NCBI GenBank assembly: GCA_029747015.1
Contig: JAKOGI010000053.1
Span: forward strand, 903,501 to 967,500
DNA length: 64,000 bases
Direction: 5' to 3'
Source: Carnegiea gigantea
Taxonomy: Eukaryota > Streptophyta > Magnoliopsida > Caryophyllales > Cactaceae
Shown here in pieces: positions 1 to 13,252 of this stretch. The position numbers and the translations under genes were made by a program. The notes under the pieces are model-generated. The model was given only the letters and a program-made list of their open reading frames with translations, had not been told where the DNA came from and ran no database searches. Each line of letters starts with the position of its first letter. Position 1 is the first letter of the stretch.

Positions 1-1839
1 CTCAGTGAGTGTCCCCCAACCCCTTAAAACCAAAACCGTTGCAGGCAATACTATCTTTACTAGTCACATATCACGTTTCCATACTTTACTATCATAATAG
101 ATATTCATAGAACCTTTATGGGAGGATCACTAAACATAAACTTCACTTCGACCACTCAATCATATTTCTAGGTTCCTCAACGACGGAGTTCTTTTCTAGC
201 AAGCAGTTAGGCACGCGAGTAAGCATCGAAGGCTAAGTATAAGGATATTTTCTTTTCATAACATAACTTCCTAACACTCCATTTAAACTACACATGAACC
301 CTCAATCATATGATGTGTATATAAGGTTATCCCTTTTCATAATTACACTTTTCTTGGCATTTCATTCATATAATATACATATCACACACATAAACACATA
401 TCAAGCATTTAAGTACCTTTAAACATCATATTAAGCTATATGACACCCTCGCATGCTATTCACATATCAACGTTCATTCTTTTAGGAAGAGACGCCTTCA
501 TTCATGGAATTTTTAACGTGCTATAACTTTCTTTCTCATCTCATACACTTTAAATCAGACAGATTTGCTATGGATAAGAATGATGCCACATAAGATTAGA
601 ATCCACGTTCAACCATACTTAAGAATCATTCATAATGCATCCATTGAAAGCTTTCCTTTAATACATAGGCTAAGAATCCACATTCAAACATGCTTGAGGA
701 TCATTTCATAACTCATTCATTGAAAGCTTTCTTTCTTTCGTTGAAAACGTTTTCTTAGTCTTCAAAGGAAGTTTCATTTCGTTTGGTCGTGCAACGACCC
801 TTATAAGCTTTTCATACATCATTCCATATAGCCTTTTGGGCCCATAAAAAGAACTTCCTTTCCTTTTTAATCGTTTAAAAATGGCAAAGGGCCAATTGCT
901 TTTCTTAACTTAGTACGAAAGTACTTCTGGCATAAGATCATTACAGGGTGCTGATTGGGTGAGAACTATTCTCGACCCCATAGTGAGACCTAACGCTCAC
1001 GCTTAAGCTCTTACTCCCGGGATGGCTACATATAACATATCGGACCATTACATTAGCCCTCGTCAGGGCCTCTAGGGTTTATCCGGACTTATCCCCTAGG
1101 GTAACATCGTTCTTTTCATTCTTTTCATATAACATCATTCTTTTCATTCTTTTCATATAGTCCGAAGCACATTATCTTAGCCACTTTAAAGCGTATGGGC
1201 CATAACGGCTAATAATTTTGTTGTGTCTTTTAGTAAAATCATTTAGCACATGACTCACACTTTTCTAAACCGTTTTAGGGATTCCCCCGTTCAAGTAGGT
1301 TCACTCCCAAATACTGTTTGTACAGCAAAAATAGGCCATTGCTTGCTATTAAACATGGCTATTATCAGTTTGAAAACACGAGAAACGTTCTTTGTCAAAT
1401 CACCACACTTACACGCATACTGCATCCTAGACATAAAAGGGGGAAAGGGATTCACATGTTTCACATTCAAACACTTCATAATCATTTCAACAACACAATG
1501 AGCCACACATGGCCTCACAACCCACACGATTGCAGTCAATTCACAACCCAATCTCCCTCCTCACTTGCACCGTACCACAAGACCTCGAACGCTCATAATT
1601 CTTTCCTCAAACCATCCAACTACCAACTCGATTCATCGATTTATTAATCACAACATATTATCATATTAGCTTATGTAAAAGGGAGTGAGGTTTAGGCTCT
1701 TACCTGAGCAACCAACACCATTCAGCGGTGCGTTACAACAAGCGTACATATAGCCATATCTATCCATAAATCGACAACACTTTATTCAGTGAATCAAACA
1801 TAATTTGATTCTAAACATATACGGTGCATTTCGAAGTAA

Positions 1840-2500
1840 CTTTCCTAAGCATGAATGTACTGAAAAGGGTTCAAATGAAAGCTAAACATATTTCAATAGC
1901 TTCGAATTTAATTCGTTTATATGCATTAGCCAGTTTAACTTGAATCGAACCTAAACATGTTTATATAACTTCGAGATTAATTCGTTTAACATGCATTGGC
2001 TAAACTACTTGATTCGGGGCCAGACACCCTTCATTTACCTCGAAAATTAGCTCATTTGCATGCATTGGTTAATTAATTCGAATGGAAGCTAAATACATTA
2101 AAAGAACTTCGATTTTAATCCTTTTTCATATATTAGCTAAATAACTTGAATAGAAGCTAAGCACGTTAACACAACTTCGATTTTAATTCTTTTTCACAAG
2201 TTATCTCATTAACTTGAATCGACGCTAAACACGTTAATATAACTTCGTTTTTAATTCTTTTTCACATGTTAACTCATTAACTTGAATCGATGCTAAGCAC
2301 GTTGATACAACTTCGTTTTTAATTCTTTTTCATGCATTAACTTCTTAACTTGAATCGAAGCTAAACACGTTAATATAACTTCAAATTAACAGTTCACGCA
2401 TGGTTTTCATTCATGGACTCGAATCAAGGCTAAATGCACATAATTCACATCGATTTACAATTTCAGGCATAAATCAACCAAATGAATCGAACCTAAGCAT
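1840..2500 (-). repeat. 68-bp-period degenerate tandem repeat in LTR A
   Basis: The core AACTTGAATCGA-GCTAA-CACGTTA recurs at 2143, 2211, 2279 and 2347, exactly 68 bases apart, with weaker units on either side. It lies downstream of the predicted transcription start, inside R-U5. Confidence 0.8.
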
Positions 2501-2769
2501 GAACAGCTCCTTTCTTGACATTTCTAACGAATTTAACAAACCCTAACTTGACATGCAACATCAATCTGCTGAAAGTTAACTTCGAAAACAGTAATAACTT
2601 AGGAGGCGAGAACACCTACCTGGAATCGCTTCATTACCCACTAAATTGGTAGCAATTCACGCCCAAAATCCCCTTGAACTCGTCCCAGGCTCGGCTACTC
2701 CCAGAACCCGAAACCCTAGCTTCGATTTAGTGGTGTTTTTGGTTGATTTTGGCCAGAAATTAACACCCA

Positions 2770-2777
2770 ATTTATAG
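2770..2777 (-). promoter_or_regulatory. TATA box of LARD LTR A
   Basis: The minus strand reads CTATAAAT, with a CT-rich tract upstream (the GA repeat seen on the plus strand at about 2992-3055). It lies about 700 bases inside the LTR start, placing transcription start shortly after (inference). Confidence 0.6.
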
Positions 2778-2986
2778 AGGAGGCTGGGATGGAGGTGGGT
2801 CGTCGGTTTCCGGCCGGTGGACGGCCGGTTTTGGGTGCGTAGACGCGTGGGTGTGAGGCTGTGCGAAGTGGAGGAAACTTGGCGGTGGAATGGGCGGCTG
2901 AGACGCGTGGTGTGAGGGACCGTTCGTCCCTTTCTCTCGCCGGTGACGCGTGCTGGCCGGCGGCAGTGCCAGTTGGCCGGTCGCCG

Positions 2987-2991
<5 letters not shown>

Positions 2992-3017
<26 letters not shown>

Positions 3018-3055
3018 CTGCGGTAGAGAGAGAGAGAGAGCAAAGCAGAGAGAGG
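2992..3055. repeat. GA microsatellite in LTR A promoter region
   Basis: Runs of (GA)n directly upstream of the minus-strand TATA box. On the transcribed strand this is a CT-rich (Y-patch-like) tract, common in plant promoters. Confidence 0.8.
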
Positions 3056-3473
3056 AAGTGTGAGAAGGAGAGGGGGGGTCGGGGTCTCGGGCTCTTCAGG
3101 CCCGACTTTCACCCCTTCCCTTTTTGTTACAGTTTTCTTTTTTTTTTTGGCTCAATTAACATCATTCAACTAAATTCCGGTCCCGTACTCGCTAATGGTT
3201 AGGCTAAACCCGAATTGAAACGACCCACAATGAACATTTCGGTTTAAACTTTGGGAATCGACAAAGTAAAACGAAAAACGATTTTAAAAACTTGGTTTAA
3301 CGTTGATCCAAATATTCTATAAATAAGTAGCGTCAATAATAACGTTAGTCAAATAATCGTTCTTTTTAATGAATTTAATCGTTAAAAACTCGCAAAGTTA
3401 CTAAAAATACGATTTTATAACGTAAACGCAATACAGGCAACTTAACGTAAAAATAACGAAGGTGGGTCTTACA

Positions 3474-3492
3474 TTCTTCCCCCCCTTAAAAG
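3474..3492 (-). other. Polypurine tract (LARD domain 1)
   Basis: The minus strand reads CTTTTAAGGGGGGGAAGAA, directly before the LTR start TGTAAGACCC. This is the expected plus-strand primer position. Confidence 0.85.
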
Positions 3493-6284
3493 AATTTCAT
3501 CCTCGAAATTCCAAATCTAAGTTCGGTTTTTCCTAAAATGAACGCACGCAGGTAGAACCTACACGGTGGGTTTCCAAAATGTTCCATTTTGCAATCACTA
3601 CTTCTTTTTAAATCAAAAGAAAATTGTCTTATGGTATCCAGTCTCCTCCTCGCCAATCTCTTCAAGCGTCTACTCGCTCTATTTAGGCGCCGAAGGCAAA
3701 TCACATTGAAGTGAGGCAAATGAGTTGGCGTGGAAAACCATATTAAACTTATTTCAAAAAGGGATGAGGAATTTGAATCACCTACACACTACTCGTATCA
3801 TGACAAGGAGTTCTATACACATGTATCGCTATGGGTTGGCGTCCAAGGGTATGACTTCAGGCCGCAACAAACGAGGGTCATAACAATTATCCCTGAGACC
3901 CCTATGACACTCTAGAGTGATAAGAACAATTCATAGTATCCCGTAGGTTCACCTTAGCACAATGACATAGCATGAAATCAATAACTCAACGTTTTTACCG
4001 AAGAATTACACGCAACATGAATTAATCCATCATGTATATGTGGTAAACAACATGAAAGAGTATAACAAGTTCGACCACCATTAATCACGCAAGGATATAA
4101 CTTGGGAGGTTACAAAACAAGACTATGGGTCGATGCGCAGTAATAGGTCCGTACAGATCCACACATCAATTGTATAGGGGAGTGAATATATGGTTTCTGG
4201 GCTGTGGTGGGTTTAGTACAAGGTTTTCATGGCTAGTGTTGCCTTTTTACAACTCATACATCATTCTAGTTGGTTATATTGACAACTACGCCTCACAACT
4301 CAATGAAAGGTTATGGCAAAGACTCCTATATGACTCTAAGTTCAACCAACACATTTGAGGTGCTCATAGGTGAATACGTGCATATATAGACGCATCTTGA
4401 GAAACAGTAATGGTAATATGCAAAACGGTACCAGGCCTAGCCACCAGATAACTAGTTGGAGGGATAGCCTCACATAATAGCCAAGGTATGGTAAGACAGC
4501 ATCAGCAGCACGCATTATGTCTAGCGAAGCATCATTCAAGGTTTTCATATCATGTATCACCTAAAGCTCATCATACGCAACACAATACAAGCTAACTCAA
4601 TCTTATTATGCCAGGACACTCGGTTGAACCTTGCCAGGGGTTGATTGATTTTTTTTTTTTTGATTTTTTTTTCCACATATCCATTCATATGCCTTAAGGT
4701 CTAGCATCCAACTAGAGTCACGGGTGTGCTAGCACATGGTATGGCTAAAGTATAGAATGTACAAGGCATATACAATTGCGAATGCGAACTCCTACGTCAC
4801 AAGATCTTTTTATTAAGCATATAAGTAATTAGCCACTCAATCAAACATAAGAGGCATAGACCTTAGTTCGAATAGAAGATGAGTAACTCCCTTACAATCA
4901 TGATTATTCTAGCATGCCATTCAATGGTGCATTCAGAGATAAACATTTCAAAACAAAGGTTACAATCGCGCAACCACACTATGGTATACGTGCACAATCA
5001 GCAATTTAACCACAACATAACGACTATATGCTATGCAGTGATTAGCTAACTATGACTACACGAAGCAACAACTCATGTAGGTTGAATTCTTTGGCCAATT
5101 AAGTGACATACCCAATAAGAATCAAGTCGAAGAAGCACCACATAGCTTACTTACTTTACCGTCAGTTAATAAACATACAGTTGGCCCTACATATCATTCT
5201 AAGTGGCTATATAAGCTTTCAAGGTCCGTACGTTGTGCAATATGCCATGGTTTCAAGTTCACAACTAATGTCACATAAGGGGTCATTTAGAAGGGCATAC
5301 AGGATTGCATTTCTCATTTGCAAACTAAGGTCAAGGTATGTCTTGAAACTTGTCAAAATCATTAAAAATTAACCATCAACCGACTAACAGGCGTAAGAAC
5401 GAATCTAAGTGTCAATAGCACATATGGGATAACACTTAGGTCACAATCAACAGGACTCTACCACAATCACTCATATTGGCATGCGCACACACGAAGCTAT
5501 CACTCAACCTTCTTAACAATCAAACATTCACGAAAAAGGTTTATTGTCAAAAAGAAGCTTTTAGTAAAGAGGGGTAATTCTTAGTCGCTTATAACTTGTC
5601 ATTTACACGTCAAGCAACATATGCATCTTGGCAGACAGGCATCCAAAACGTTTAGTTGCGCATAGAAACTTACAACAGTAGCAGAGACTCGAGTGTGATT
5701 ATAAGCAAATGCAAGCTTTCAAATGCGGCATTAAAACCTAACCACATAATTAGAAGGGTCTTTCAATGCGAAGCAAACATCTTAATTCACTATTTAGAAA
5801 AGTCTCAACTTTCAAAATCTCTAGATTTTCAAACGAGAAATAGTCCAACTGCCTCTAGCCTATCCCTACCAACCATTAAGTACGTCTACTCACTCCATTA
5901 CGGGGCCCGAGGAGCAAATCGTACCTTAGGGGCAAAAATATGCTTAGAGTTCAAACAATTTCAACCGTTCGAGTTCAATCCAAGTACACTTTAAAACTTT
6001 GGTTTAAATCATCAAGGTGCATTTTTAAGGCAATCGCTGCTAAGCTAACACTTAGCTCATTCACGAATACGCGAGTCATTCAGTCCACACTCTAATATAA
6101 GGCTCACTTATGCAATCAATAAGTTCACTAAAGCCATGCATAGCTCATTAGACGCACCGACTTTCACAACAAGGAGCGCATTTGCATACAAAGGCACGGC
6201 ATATAGCACCTCATCCTAAATACGTTCCTAGGCGACTATATGAAATGCAAGACACGGGTCGCGGCCTATGGTCGCAGGACCTTT

Positions 6285-6296
6285 GCTCTGATACCA
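6285..6296 (-). other. Primer binding site, tRNA-iMet type (LARD domain 1)
   Basis: The minus strand reads TGGTATCAGAGC, two bases inside the LTR end. It is complementary to the 3' end of initiator methionine tRNA, the usual plant LTR-element primer. Confidence 0.9.
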
Positions 6297-8749
6297 TCTG
6301 TAACAGCCCCAGCCCCTAGGCCAGAGGCGTTACGCTTTCCTAACATCTTACTTAATTCCTGGGATGAAACGGACAGAGTTCCTCCTAAAAACTGTCCATT
6401 TTCAGACTAAAAGCCTTACAATAAGTTCCTGTAAATCAACGGAAGCGCAAAACATTTAAAACATAGCTCAACGGCCACACGCCGGAGTTCATAACTCAAC
6501 GAGCCACTCACTCGGAGTACACCAACCAGATTGATTCATGAATAAAGAAGAAATCGAAGATATAACTCAACGGTTAACAAAACCGGAGTATTAAAATTTA
6601 CATCCCAAAACATAGCTAAATTAAACCAAGAAGACATCTAACTAACTTGATGGTTGGCTCAGGCGGCCATACAGAGCGACCTTTATACCATATGCATTAC
6701 ATGAACTAGAATAATCGTTTACAGACCTTTATAAACTAAGCGTACATTACATGACTTCATTAAACACGTAAAAATCCCTTCCAATGAGCACATACGATGC
6801 ATTGTAAGCAACAATAGGTTCCCTCTGGACTTATCTGACTCAATTTCTTCCTGTCAGAAAGAAAACCTGGGGAAAAGGGAAAAGAATAGTGGGATGAGCA
6901 ACCACACGCTCAGTGAGTGTCCCCCAACCCCTTAAAACCAAAACCGTTGCAGGCAATACTATCTTTACTAGTCACATATCACGTTTCCATACTTTACTAT
7001 CATAATAGATATTCATAGAACCTTTATGGGAGGATCACTAAACATAACTTCACTTCAACCACTCAATCATATTTCTAGGTTCCTCAACGACGGAGTTCTT
7101 TACTAACAAGCAGTTAGGCACGTGAGTAGGCATCGAAGGCTAAGTATAAGGATCTTTTCTTTTCATAACGTAACTTCCTAACACTCCATTTAAACTACAC
7201 ATGAGCCCTCAATCATATGATGTGTATATAAGATTATCCCTTTTCATAATTACACTTTTCTTGGCATTTCATTCATATAATATACATATCACACGCATAA
7301 ACACGTATCAAGCATTTAAGTACCTTTAAACATCATTTTAAGCTATATGACACCTTCGCATGCTATTCGTATATCAACGTTCATCTTTTTTTAGGAAGAG
7401 ACGCCTTCATTCATGGAATTTTTAACGTGCTATAACTTTCTTTCTCATCTCATATACTTTAAATCAGACAGATTTGCTATGGATAAGAATGATGCCACAT
7501 AAGATTAGAATCTACGTTCAACCACACTTAAGAATCATTCATAATGCATCCATTGAAAACTTTCCTTTAATACATAGGCTAAGAATCCACATTCAAACAT
7601 GCTTGAGGATCATTTCATAACTCATTCATTGAAAGTTTTCTTTCTTTCGTTGAAAACGTTTTCTTAGTCCTCAAAGGAAGTTTCCTTTCGTTTGGTCGTG
7701 CAACGACCCTTATAAGCTTTTCATACATCATTCCCTATAGCCTTTTGGGCTCATAAAAAGAACTTCCTTTCCTTTTTAATCGTTTAAAAAATGGCAAAGG
7801 GCCAATTGCTTTTCTTAACTTAGTACGAAAGTACTTCTGGCATAAGATCATTACAGGGTGCTGATTGGGTGAGAAACTATTCTCGACCCCATAGTGAGAC
7901 CTAACGCTCACGCTTAAGCTCTTACTCCCGGGATGGCTACATATAACATATCGGACCATTACATTAGCCCTCGTCAGGGCCTCTAGGGTTTATCCGGACT
8001 TATCCCCTAGGGTAACATCATTCTTTTCATATAACATTGTTCTTTTCATTCTTTTCATATGGTCCGAAGCACATTATCTTAGCCACTTTAAAGCGTATGG
8101 GCCATAATGGCTAATAATTTTGTTGTGTCTTTTGGTAAAATCATTTATCACATAACTCACATTTTTCTAAACCGTTTTAGGGATTCCCCCGTTCAAGCAG
8201 GTTCACTCCCAAATACTGTTTGTATAGCGAAAATAGGCCATTGCTTGCTATTAATCATGGCTATTATTAGTTTGAAAACACGAGAAACGTTCTTTGTCAA
8301 ATCGCTACACTTTCACGCGTAATGCATCATAGATATAAAAGGGGGAAAGGGATTCACACGTTTCACATTCAAACACTTCATAATCATTTCAACACAATGA
8401 GCCACACATGGCCTCGCAATCCACACGATTGCGGTAATTTCACAATCCGAACTCCCTCCTCACAAGCACCGTACCACAAGACCTCGAACGCTCATGATTC
8501 TTTCCTCAAACCATCCAACTACCAACTCGATTCATCGATTTATTAATCACAACATATTATCATATTAGCTTATGTAAAAGGGAGTAAGGTTTAGGCTCTT
8601 ACCTGAGCAACCAGCACCATTCAGCGGTGCGTTACAACAAGCGTACATATAGCCACATTTATCCATAATTCGACAACACTTTATTCAGTAAATCAAACAT
8701 AATTTGATTCTAAACATATACGATGCATTTCGAAGTAGCTTTCCTAAGC

Positions 8750-9470
8750 ATGAATGTACTAAAAGGGGTTCGAATGAAAGCTAAACATATTTTAATAGCT
8801 TCGAATTTAATTTGTTTACATGCATTAGCTAGTTTAACTCAAATCGAAGCTAAACACGTTTATATGACTTCGAGATTAATTCCTTTAACATGCATTAGCT
8901 AATCCACTTGATTCGAAGCTAGACACATTTCATTAACCTCAAAATTAGCTCATTTGCACACATCGGTTAATCAATTCGAATGGAAGCTAAACACGTTAAA
9001 AGGACTTCAATTTTAATCATTTTTCACATATTAGCTAAATAACTTGAATAGAAGCTAAGCACGTTAACGCAACTTCGATTTTAATTCTTTTTCATACATT
9101 AACTCATTAACTTGAATCGATGCTAAACACGTTAAACTAATTTCGTTTTTAATCCTTTTTCATGCATCAACTAATTAACTTGAATCGATGCTAAACATGT
9201 TAAATTAACTTCGAATTAACGACTCAAGCATAAATTACATTCATTGTTTCCAATCAACGCTAAACACATTTAATTTACTTCGAATTAACAACTCAGGCAT
9301 GATTTACGTTTATTGATTCGAATTGAAGCTAAACGCACATAATTCGCGTTAATTTACAATCTCGGACATCCATTAATTACATGCATTCGAATTAACGCTA
9401 AACATGTATAATTCATTTCGAATCACAATCTCAGGCATAAATTGACTATATGAATCGAACTCAAGCAGGT
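8750..9470 (-). repeat. 68-bp-type tandem repeat in LTR B (diverged)
   Basis: Same motif (TTGAATCGATGCTAAACACG and variants) but with different unit sequences and number from LTRs A and C. Part of the mosaic block. Confidence 0.7.
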
Positions 9471-9737
9471 ATAGCTCACTTCTTGACATTTCTAACACAT
9501 TTAGCAAACCCTAACTTGACATGCAACATCAATCTGCTGAAAATTAATTTCGAAAATAGTAATAGCTTAGGAGGTGAGAAACACTCACTTGGGTTAGCCT
9601 AGTTTCAACCTCAAATAGTAAATACCAATGCTCCCACGCTGCTAAACCCGAACCCAAGCCCGTCTGCCAGCAAATTCGAACCCTAGCCCTCGATTTGGTG
9701 ATGCTTGTGGCGGATTGAGGCTCGATTTTTGGCTCTA

Positions 9738-9745
9738 ATTTATAG
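9738..9745 (-). promoter_or_regulatory. TATA box of LARD LTR B
   Basis: The minus strand reads CTATAAAT, about 690 bases after the LTR start and about 3.4 kb before its end. The context is conserved with copy A (CCTCCTCTATAAATT). This implies a short U3 and an unusually long R-U5. Confidence 0.6.
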
Positions 9746-9963
9746 AGGAGGCTGGAATGGAGGTAGGTCACCGGATTTCGGCACGCGGATGGTCGATTTC
9801 CGGTGTGGACGCGTGTCTGGGTCGGTTTCTGGTTGTGAGACGTGGAGGACGAGGGGTGGGGAGGTTTGGGCGCTGGTTGGCGTGGCTGAGGGGACCGGTC
9901 GTCCCCTTCTCTCGCCGGCGACAGGTGGCAGTCGACGATGAGGCCCATCGGCGACCGTGGCCC

Positions 9964-10030
9964 CAGAGAGAGAGAGGGAGAGAGGGAGTGCGTTGGGAGA
10001 GAGAGAGTGCGTTTAGAGAGAGAGAGAGCT
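9964..10030. repeat. GA microsatellite in LTR B promoter region
   Basis: (GA)n interrupted by GGGAGTGCGTT-type spacers, in the same promoter position as in the other LTRs. Confidence 0.75.
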
Positions 10031-10431
10031 TGATGGCGAAGGGTCGGGGTCTCGGTTTTTCCTGAGACCCGACTTCCCCCCCTTTTTGGTCCACTTCTTT
10101 TTTTTTGGACTCAAATAACAACATTCAACAAAATTCCGGTCCCGTACTCGCTAACGGTTAGGCTAAACCCGAATTGAACAACCTACCATGAACATTTCGG
10201 TTTAAACTTTGGGAATCGACCAAGTAAAACGAAAAACGATTTTAAAAACTTGCTTCAACGTTGATTCAAATATTCTATAAATAAGTAGCGTCAATAATAA
10301 CGTTGGTCAAATAATCGTTCTTTTTAATGAATTTAATCGTTAAAAACTCACACAGTTACTAAAAATACGATTTTATAACGTAAAAGCAAGACAGGCAACT
10401 TAACGTAAAAATAACGAAGGTGGGTCTTACA

Positions 10432-10449
10432 TTCTTCCCCCCTTAAAAG
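10432..10449 (-). other. Polypurine tract (LARD domain 2)
   Basis: The minus strand reads CTTTTAAGGGGGGAAGAA, one G shorter than in domain 1, directly before the LTR start. Confidence 0.85.
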
Positions 10450-13240
10450 AATTTCGTCCTCGAAATTCCAAATCTAAGTTCGGTTTTTCCTAAAATGAAC
10501 ACACGCAGGTAAGATCTACACGGTGGGTTTCCAAAAGGTTCCATTTTGCAATCACTACTTCTTTTTAAAACAAAAGAAAATTGTCTTATGATATCCAGTC
10601 TCCTCCTCGCCAATCTTTTCAAGCGTCTACTCCCTCTATTTAGGCGCCGAGGGCAAATCGCATTGAAGTGAGGCAAATGAGTTGGCGTGGAAAACCATAT
10701 TAAACTTATTTCAAAAAGGGATGAGGACTTTGAATCACCTACACACTACTCGTATCATGACAAGGAGTTCTATGCACATGTATCGCTATGGGTTGGCGTC
10801 CAAGGGTATGACTTCAGGCCGCAACAAACAAGGGTCATAACAATTAACCCTGAGACCCCTATGACACTCTAGAGTGATAAGAACAATTCATAGTATCACG
10901 TAGGTTCACCTTAGCATAATGACATAGCATGAAATTAATAACTCAATGTTTTTACCCAAGAATTACACTCAACATGAATTAATCCATCATGTATATGTGG
11001 TAAACAGCATGAAAGAGTATAACAAGTTCGACCACCATTAATCACGCAAGGATATAACTTGGGAGGTTACATAACAAGAATATGGGTCGATGCGGAGTAA
11101 TAGGTCCGTACAGATCCATACACCAATTGTATAGGGGAGTAAATATATGGTTTCTGGGTTGTGGTGGGTTTGGTACAAGGTTCTGACAGCTAGTGCTGCC
11201 TTTTTACAACTCATACATCATTCTGGTTGGTTATATTGACAACTACGCCTCACAACTCAATGAAAGGTTATGGTAAAGACTCCTATATGACTCTAAGTTC
11301 AACCAACACATTTGAGGTGCTCATAGGTGAATACGTGCATGTATGGACACATCTTGAGAAATAGCAATGGTAATATGCAAAACGGTACCAGGCCTAGCTA
11401 CCAGATAACTAGTTGGAGGGATAGCCTCACATAATAGCCAAGGTATGGTAAGACAGCATCAGCAGCACGCATTATGTCTAGCGAAGCATCATTCAAGGTT
11501 TTCTTATCATGTATCACCTAAAGCTCATCATGCACAATACAATACAAGCTAACTCAATCTTATTATGCCAGGACACTCGGTTAAACCTTGCCAAGGGTTG
11601 ATTGATTTTTTTTTTTTTTTCTTTCCCCACATATCCATTCATATGCCTTAAGGTCAAGCATCCAACTAGAGTTACGGGTGTGCTAGCGCGTGGTATGGCT
11701 AAAGTATAGAATGTACTAGGCATATACAATTGCGAATGCGAACTCCTACGTCACAAGATCTTTTTACTAGGCATATAAGTAACTAGCCACTCAATCAAAC
11801 ATAAGAGGCATAAACCTTAGTTCGAATAGAAGATGAGTAACTCCCTTACAATCATGATTATTCTAGCATGCCATTCAATGATGCATTCAGATATAAACAT
11901 TTCAAAGCAAAGGTTACAATCGCGCAATCACACTATGGTATATGTGCACAATCAGCAATTTAACCACAACATAAGGACTATATGCCATGCAGTGATTAGC
12001 TAACTATGACTACACGAAGTAACAACTCATGTAGGTTGAATTCTTTGGCCAATTAAGTGACATACCCAATAAGAATCAAGTCGAAGAAGCACCACATAGC
12101 TTACTTACTTTACCGTCAGTTAATAAACATACAGTTGGCCCTGCATATCATTCTAAGTGACTATATAAGCTTTCAAGGTCCGTACGTTGTGCAACATGCC
12201 ATGGTTTCAAGTTCACAACTAATGTCACATAAGGGGTCGTTTAGAAGGCCATACAGGATTGCATTTCTCATTTGCAAACTAAGGTCAAGGTATGTCTTGA
12301 AACTTGTCAAAATCATTAAAAATTAGCCATCAACCGACTAACAGGCGTAAGAATGAATCTAAGTGTTAATAACACGTATGGGATAACACTTAGGTCACAA
12401 TCAACAGGACTCTGCCACAATCACTCATATTGGCATGCGTACATATGAGGCTATCACTCAGCCTTCTTAACAATCAAACATTCACAAAAAAGGTTTATTG
12501 TCAAAAAGAAGCTTTTAGTCAAGAGGGGTAATTCTTAGTCGCTTATAACTTGTCATTTACACATCAAGCAACATATGCATCTTGGCAGACAGGCATCCAA
12601 AGCGTTTAGTTGCGCATAGAAACTTACAACAGTAGCAGAGACTCGAGTGTGATTATAAAGCAAATGCAAGCTTTCAAATGCGGCATTAAAACCTAACCAC
12701 ATAATTAGAAGGGTCTTTCAATGCGAAGCAAACATCTTAATTCACTATTTAGAAAAGTCTCAACTTTCAAAATCTCTAGGTTTTCAAACCAGAAATAGTC
12801 CAACTGCCTCTAGCCTATCCCTACCAACCATTAAGTACGTCTACTCACTCCATTACGGGGCCCGAGGAGCAAATCGTACCTTAGGGGCAAGAATATGCTT
12901 AGAGTTCAAACAATTTCAACCGTTCGAGTTCAATCCAAGTACACTTTAAACCTTTGATTTAAAATCATCAAGGCGCATTTATAAAGCAATCGCTGCTAAG
13001 CTAACACTTAGCTCATTCACGAATACGCGAGTCATTCAGTCCACACTCTAATATAAGGCTCACTTATGCAATTAATAAGTTCACTAAAGCCATGCATAGC
13101 CCATTAGACGCACCGACTTTTACAACAAGGAGCGCATTTGCACACAAAGGCACGACATATAGCACCTCATCCTAAATACGTTCCTAGGCGACTATATGAA
13201 ATGCAAGACTCGGGTCGCGGCCTATGGTCGCAGGACCTTT

Positions 13241-13252
13241 GCTTTGATACCA
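13241..13252 (-). other. Primer binding site, tRNA-iMet type (LARD domain 2)
   Basis: The minus strand reads TGGTATCAAAGC, one mismatch from domain 1, two bases inside the LTR end. Confidence 0.85.

Larger units (their letters stand above)
1..3473 (-). repeat. LARD LTR copy A (partial, cut by window start)
   Basis: Aligns to LTR copy B from base 611 of that copy onward, so about 610 bases lie left of the window. It ends on the plus strand in GGGTCTTACA, which is the minus-strand LTR start TGTAAGACCC. It holds a 68-bp-period repeat, a GA-rich tract and a minus-strand TATA box. From about 1840 to 2700 it resembles copy C much more than copy B. Short ORFs inside are not conserved as proteins. 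Confidence 0.9.
3474..6298 (-). mobile_element. LARD internal domain 1 (non-coding)
   Basis: A 2825-bp stretch between LTRs A and B. In minus orientation it begins with the primer binding site at 6285-6296 and ends with the purine tract at 3474-3492. No reverse transcriptase, integrase, protease or gag motif is present in any frame. The only coding-like trace is at the end: minus-strand bases 3513-3487 read NFEDEILL in one frame, which resembles the C-terminal tail of gypsy pol proteins just before the purine tract. This hints at descent from an autonomous Ty3/gypsy parent (inference). Confidence 0.85.
6299..10431 (-). repeat. LARD LTR copy B (complete, 4133 bp, mosaic)
   Basis: Complete LTR shared by the two internal domains. 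On the plus strand it runs from TGTAACAGCCCC to GGGTCTTACA. The first roughly 2.5 kb and the last roughly 0.3 kb match copies A and C closely. A middle block at about 8770-10130, covering the repeat cluster and promoter, is clearly more diverged. That suggests recombination or conversion with another family member. Confidence 0.9.

Noticed and set aside
3730..3915. 61-codon plus-strand ORF conserved with 10687-10872 in the two LARD internal domains
   Set aside because: Of four base differences, three change an amino acid, and the ORF runs against the element's orientation. Conservation reflects the recent array duplication, not coding.
5656..5994. 112-codon ORF in LARD internal domain 1
   Set aside because: The matching sequence in internal domain 2 has a frameshift near its start, and there is no known domain.
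6285..6296. tRNA gene at primer binding sites
   Set aside because: Only 12 bases match the tRNA 3' end and no cloverleaf is present. It is a retrotransposon primer site; the same holds for the other sites.
9705..10124. Overlapping ORFs up to 134 codons in the GC-rich LTR promoter region
   Set aside because: Low-complexity Arg/Ser/Leu-rich translations of GA and GC tracts in several frames; different in the three LTRs.
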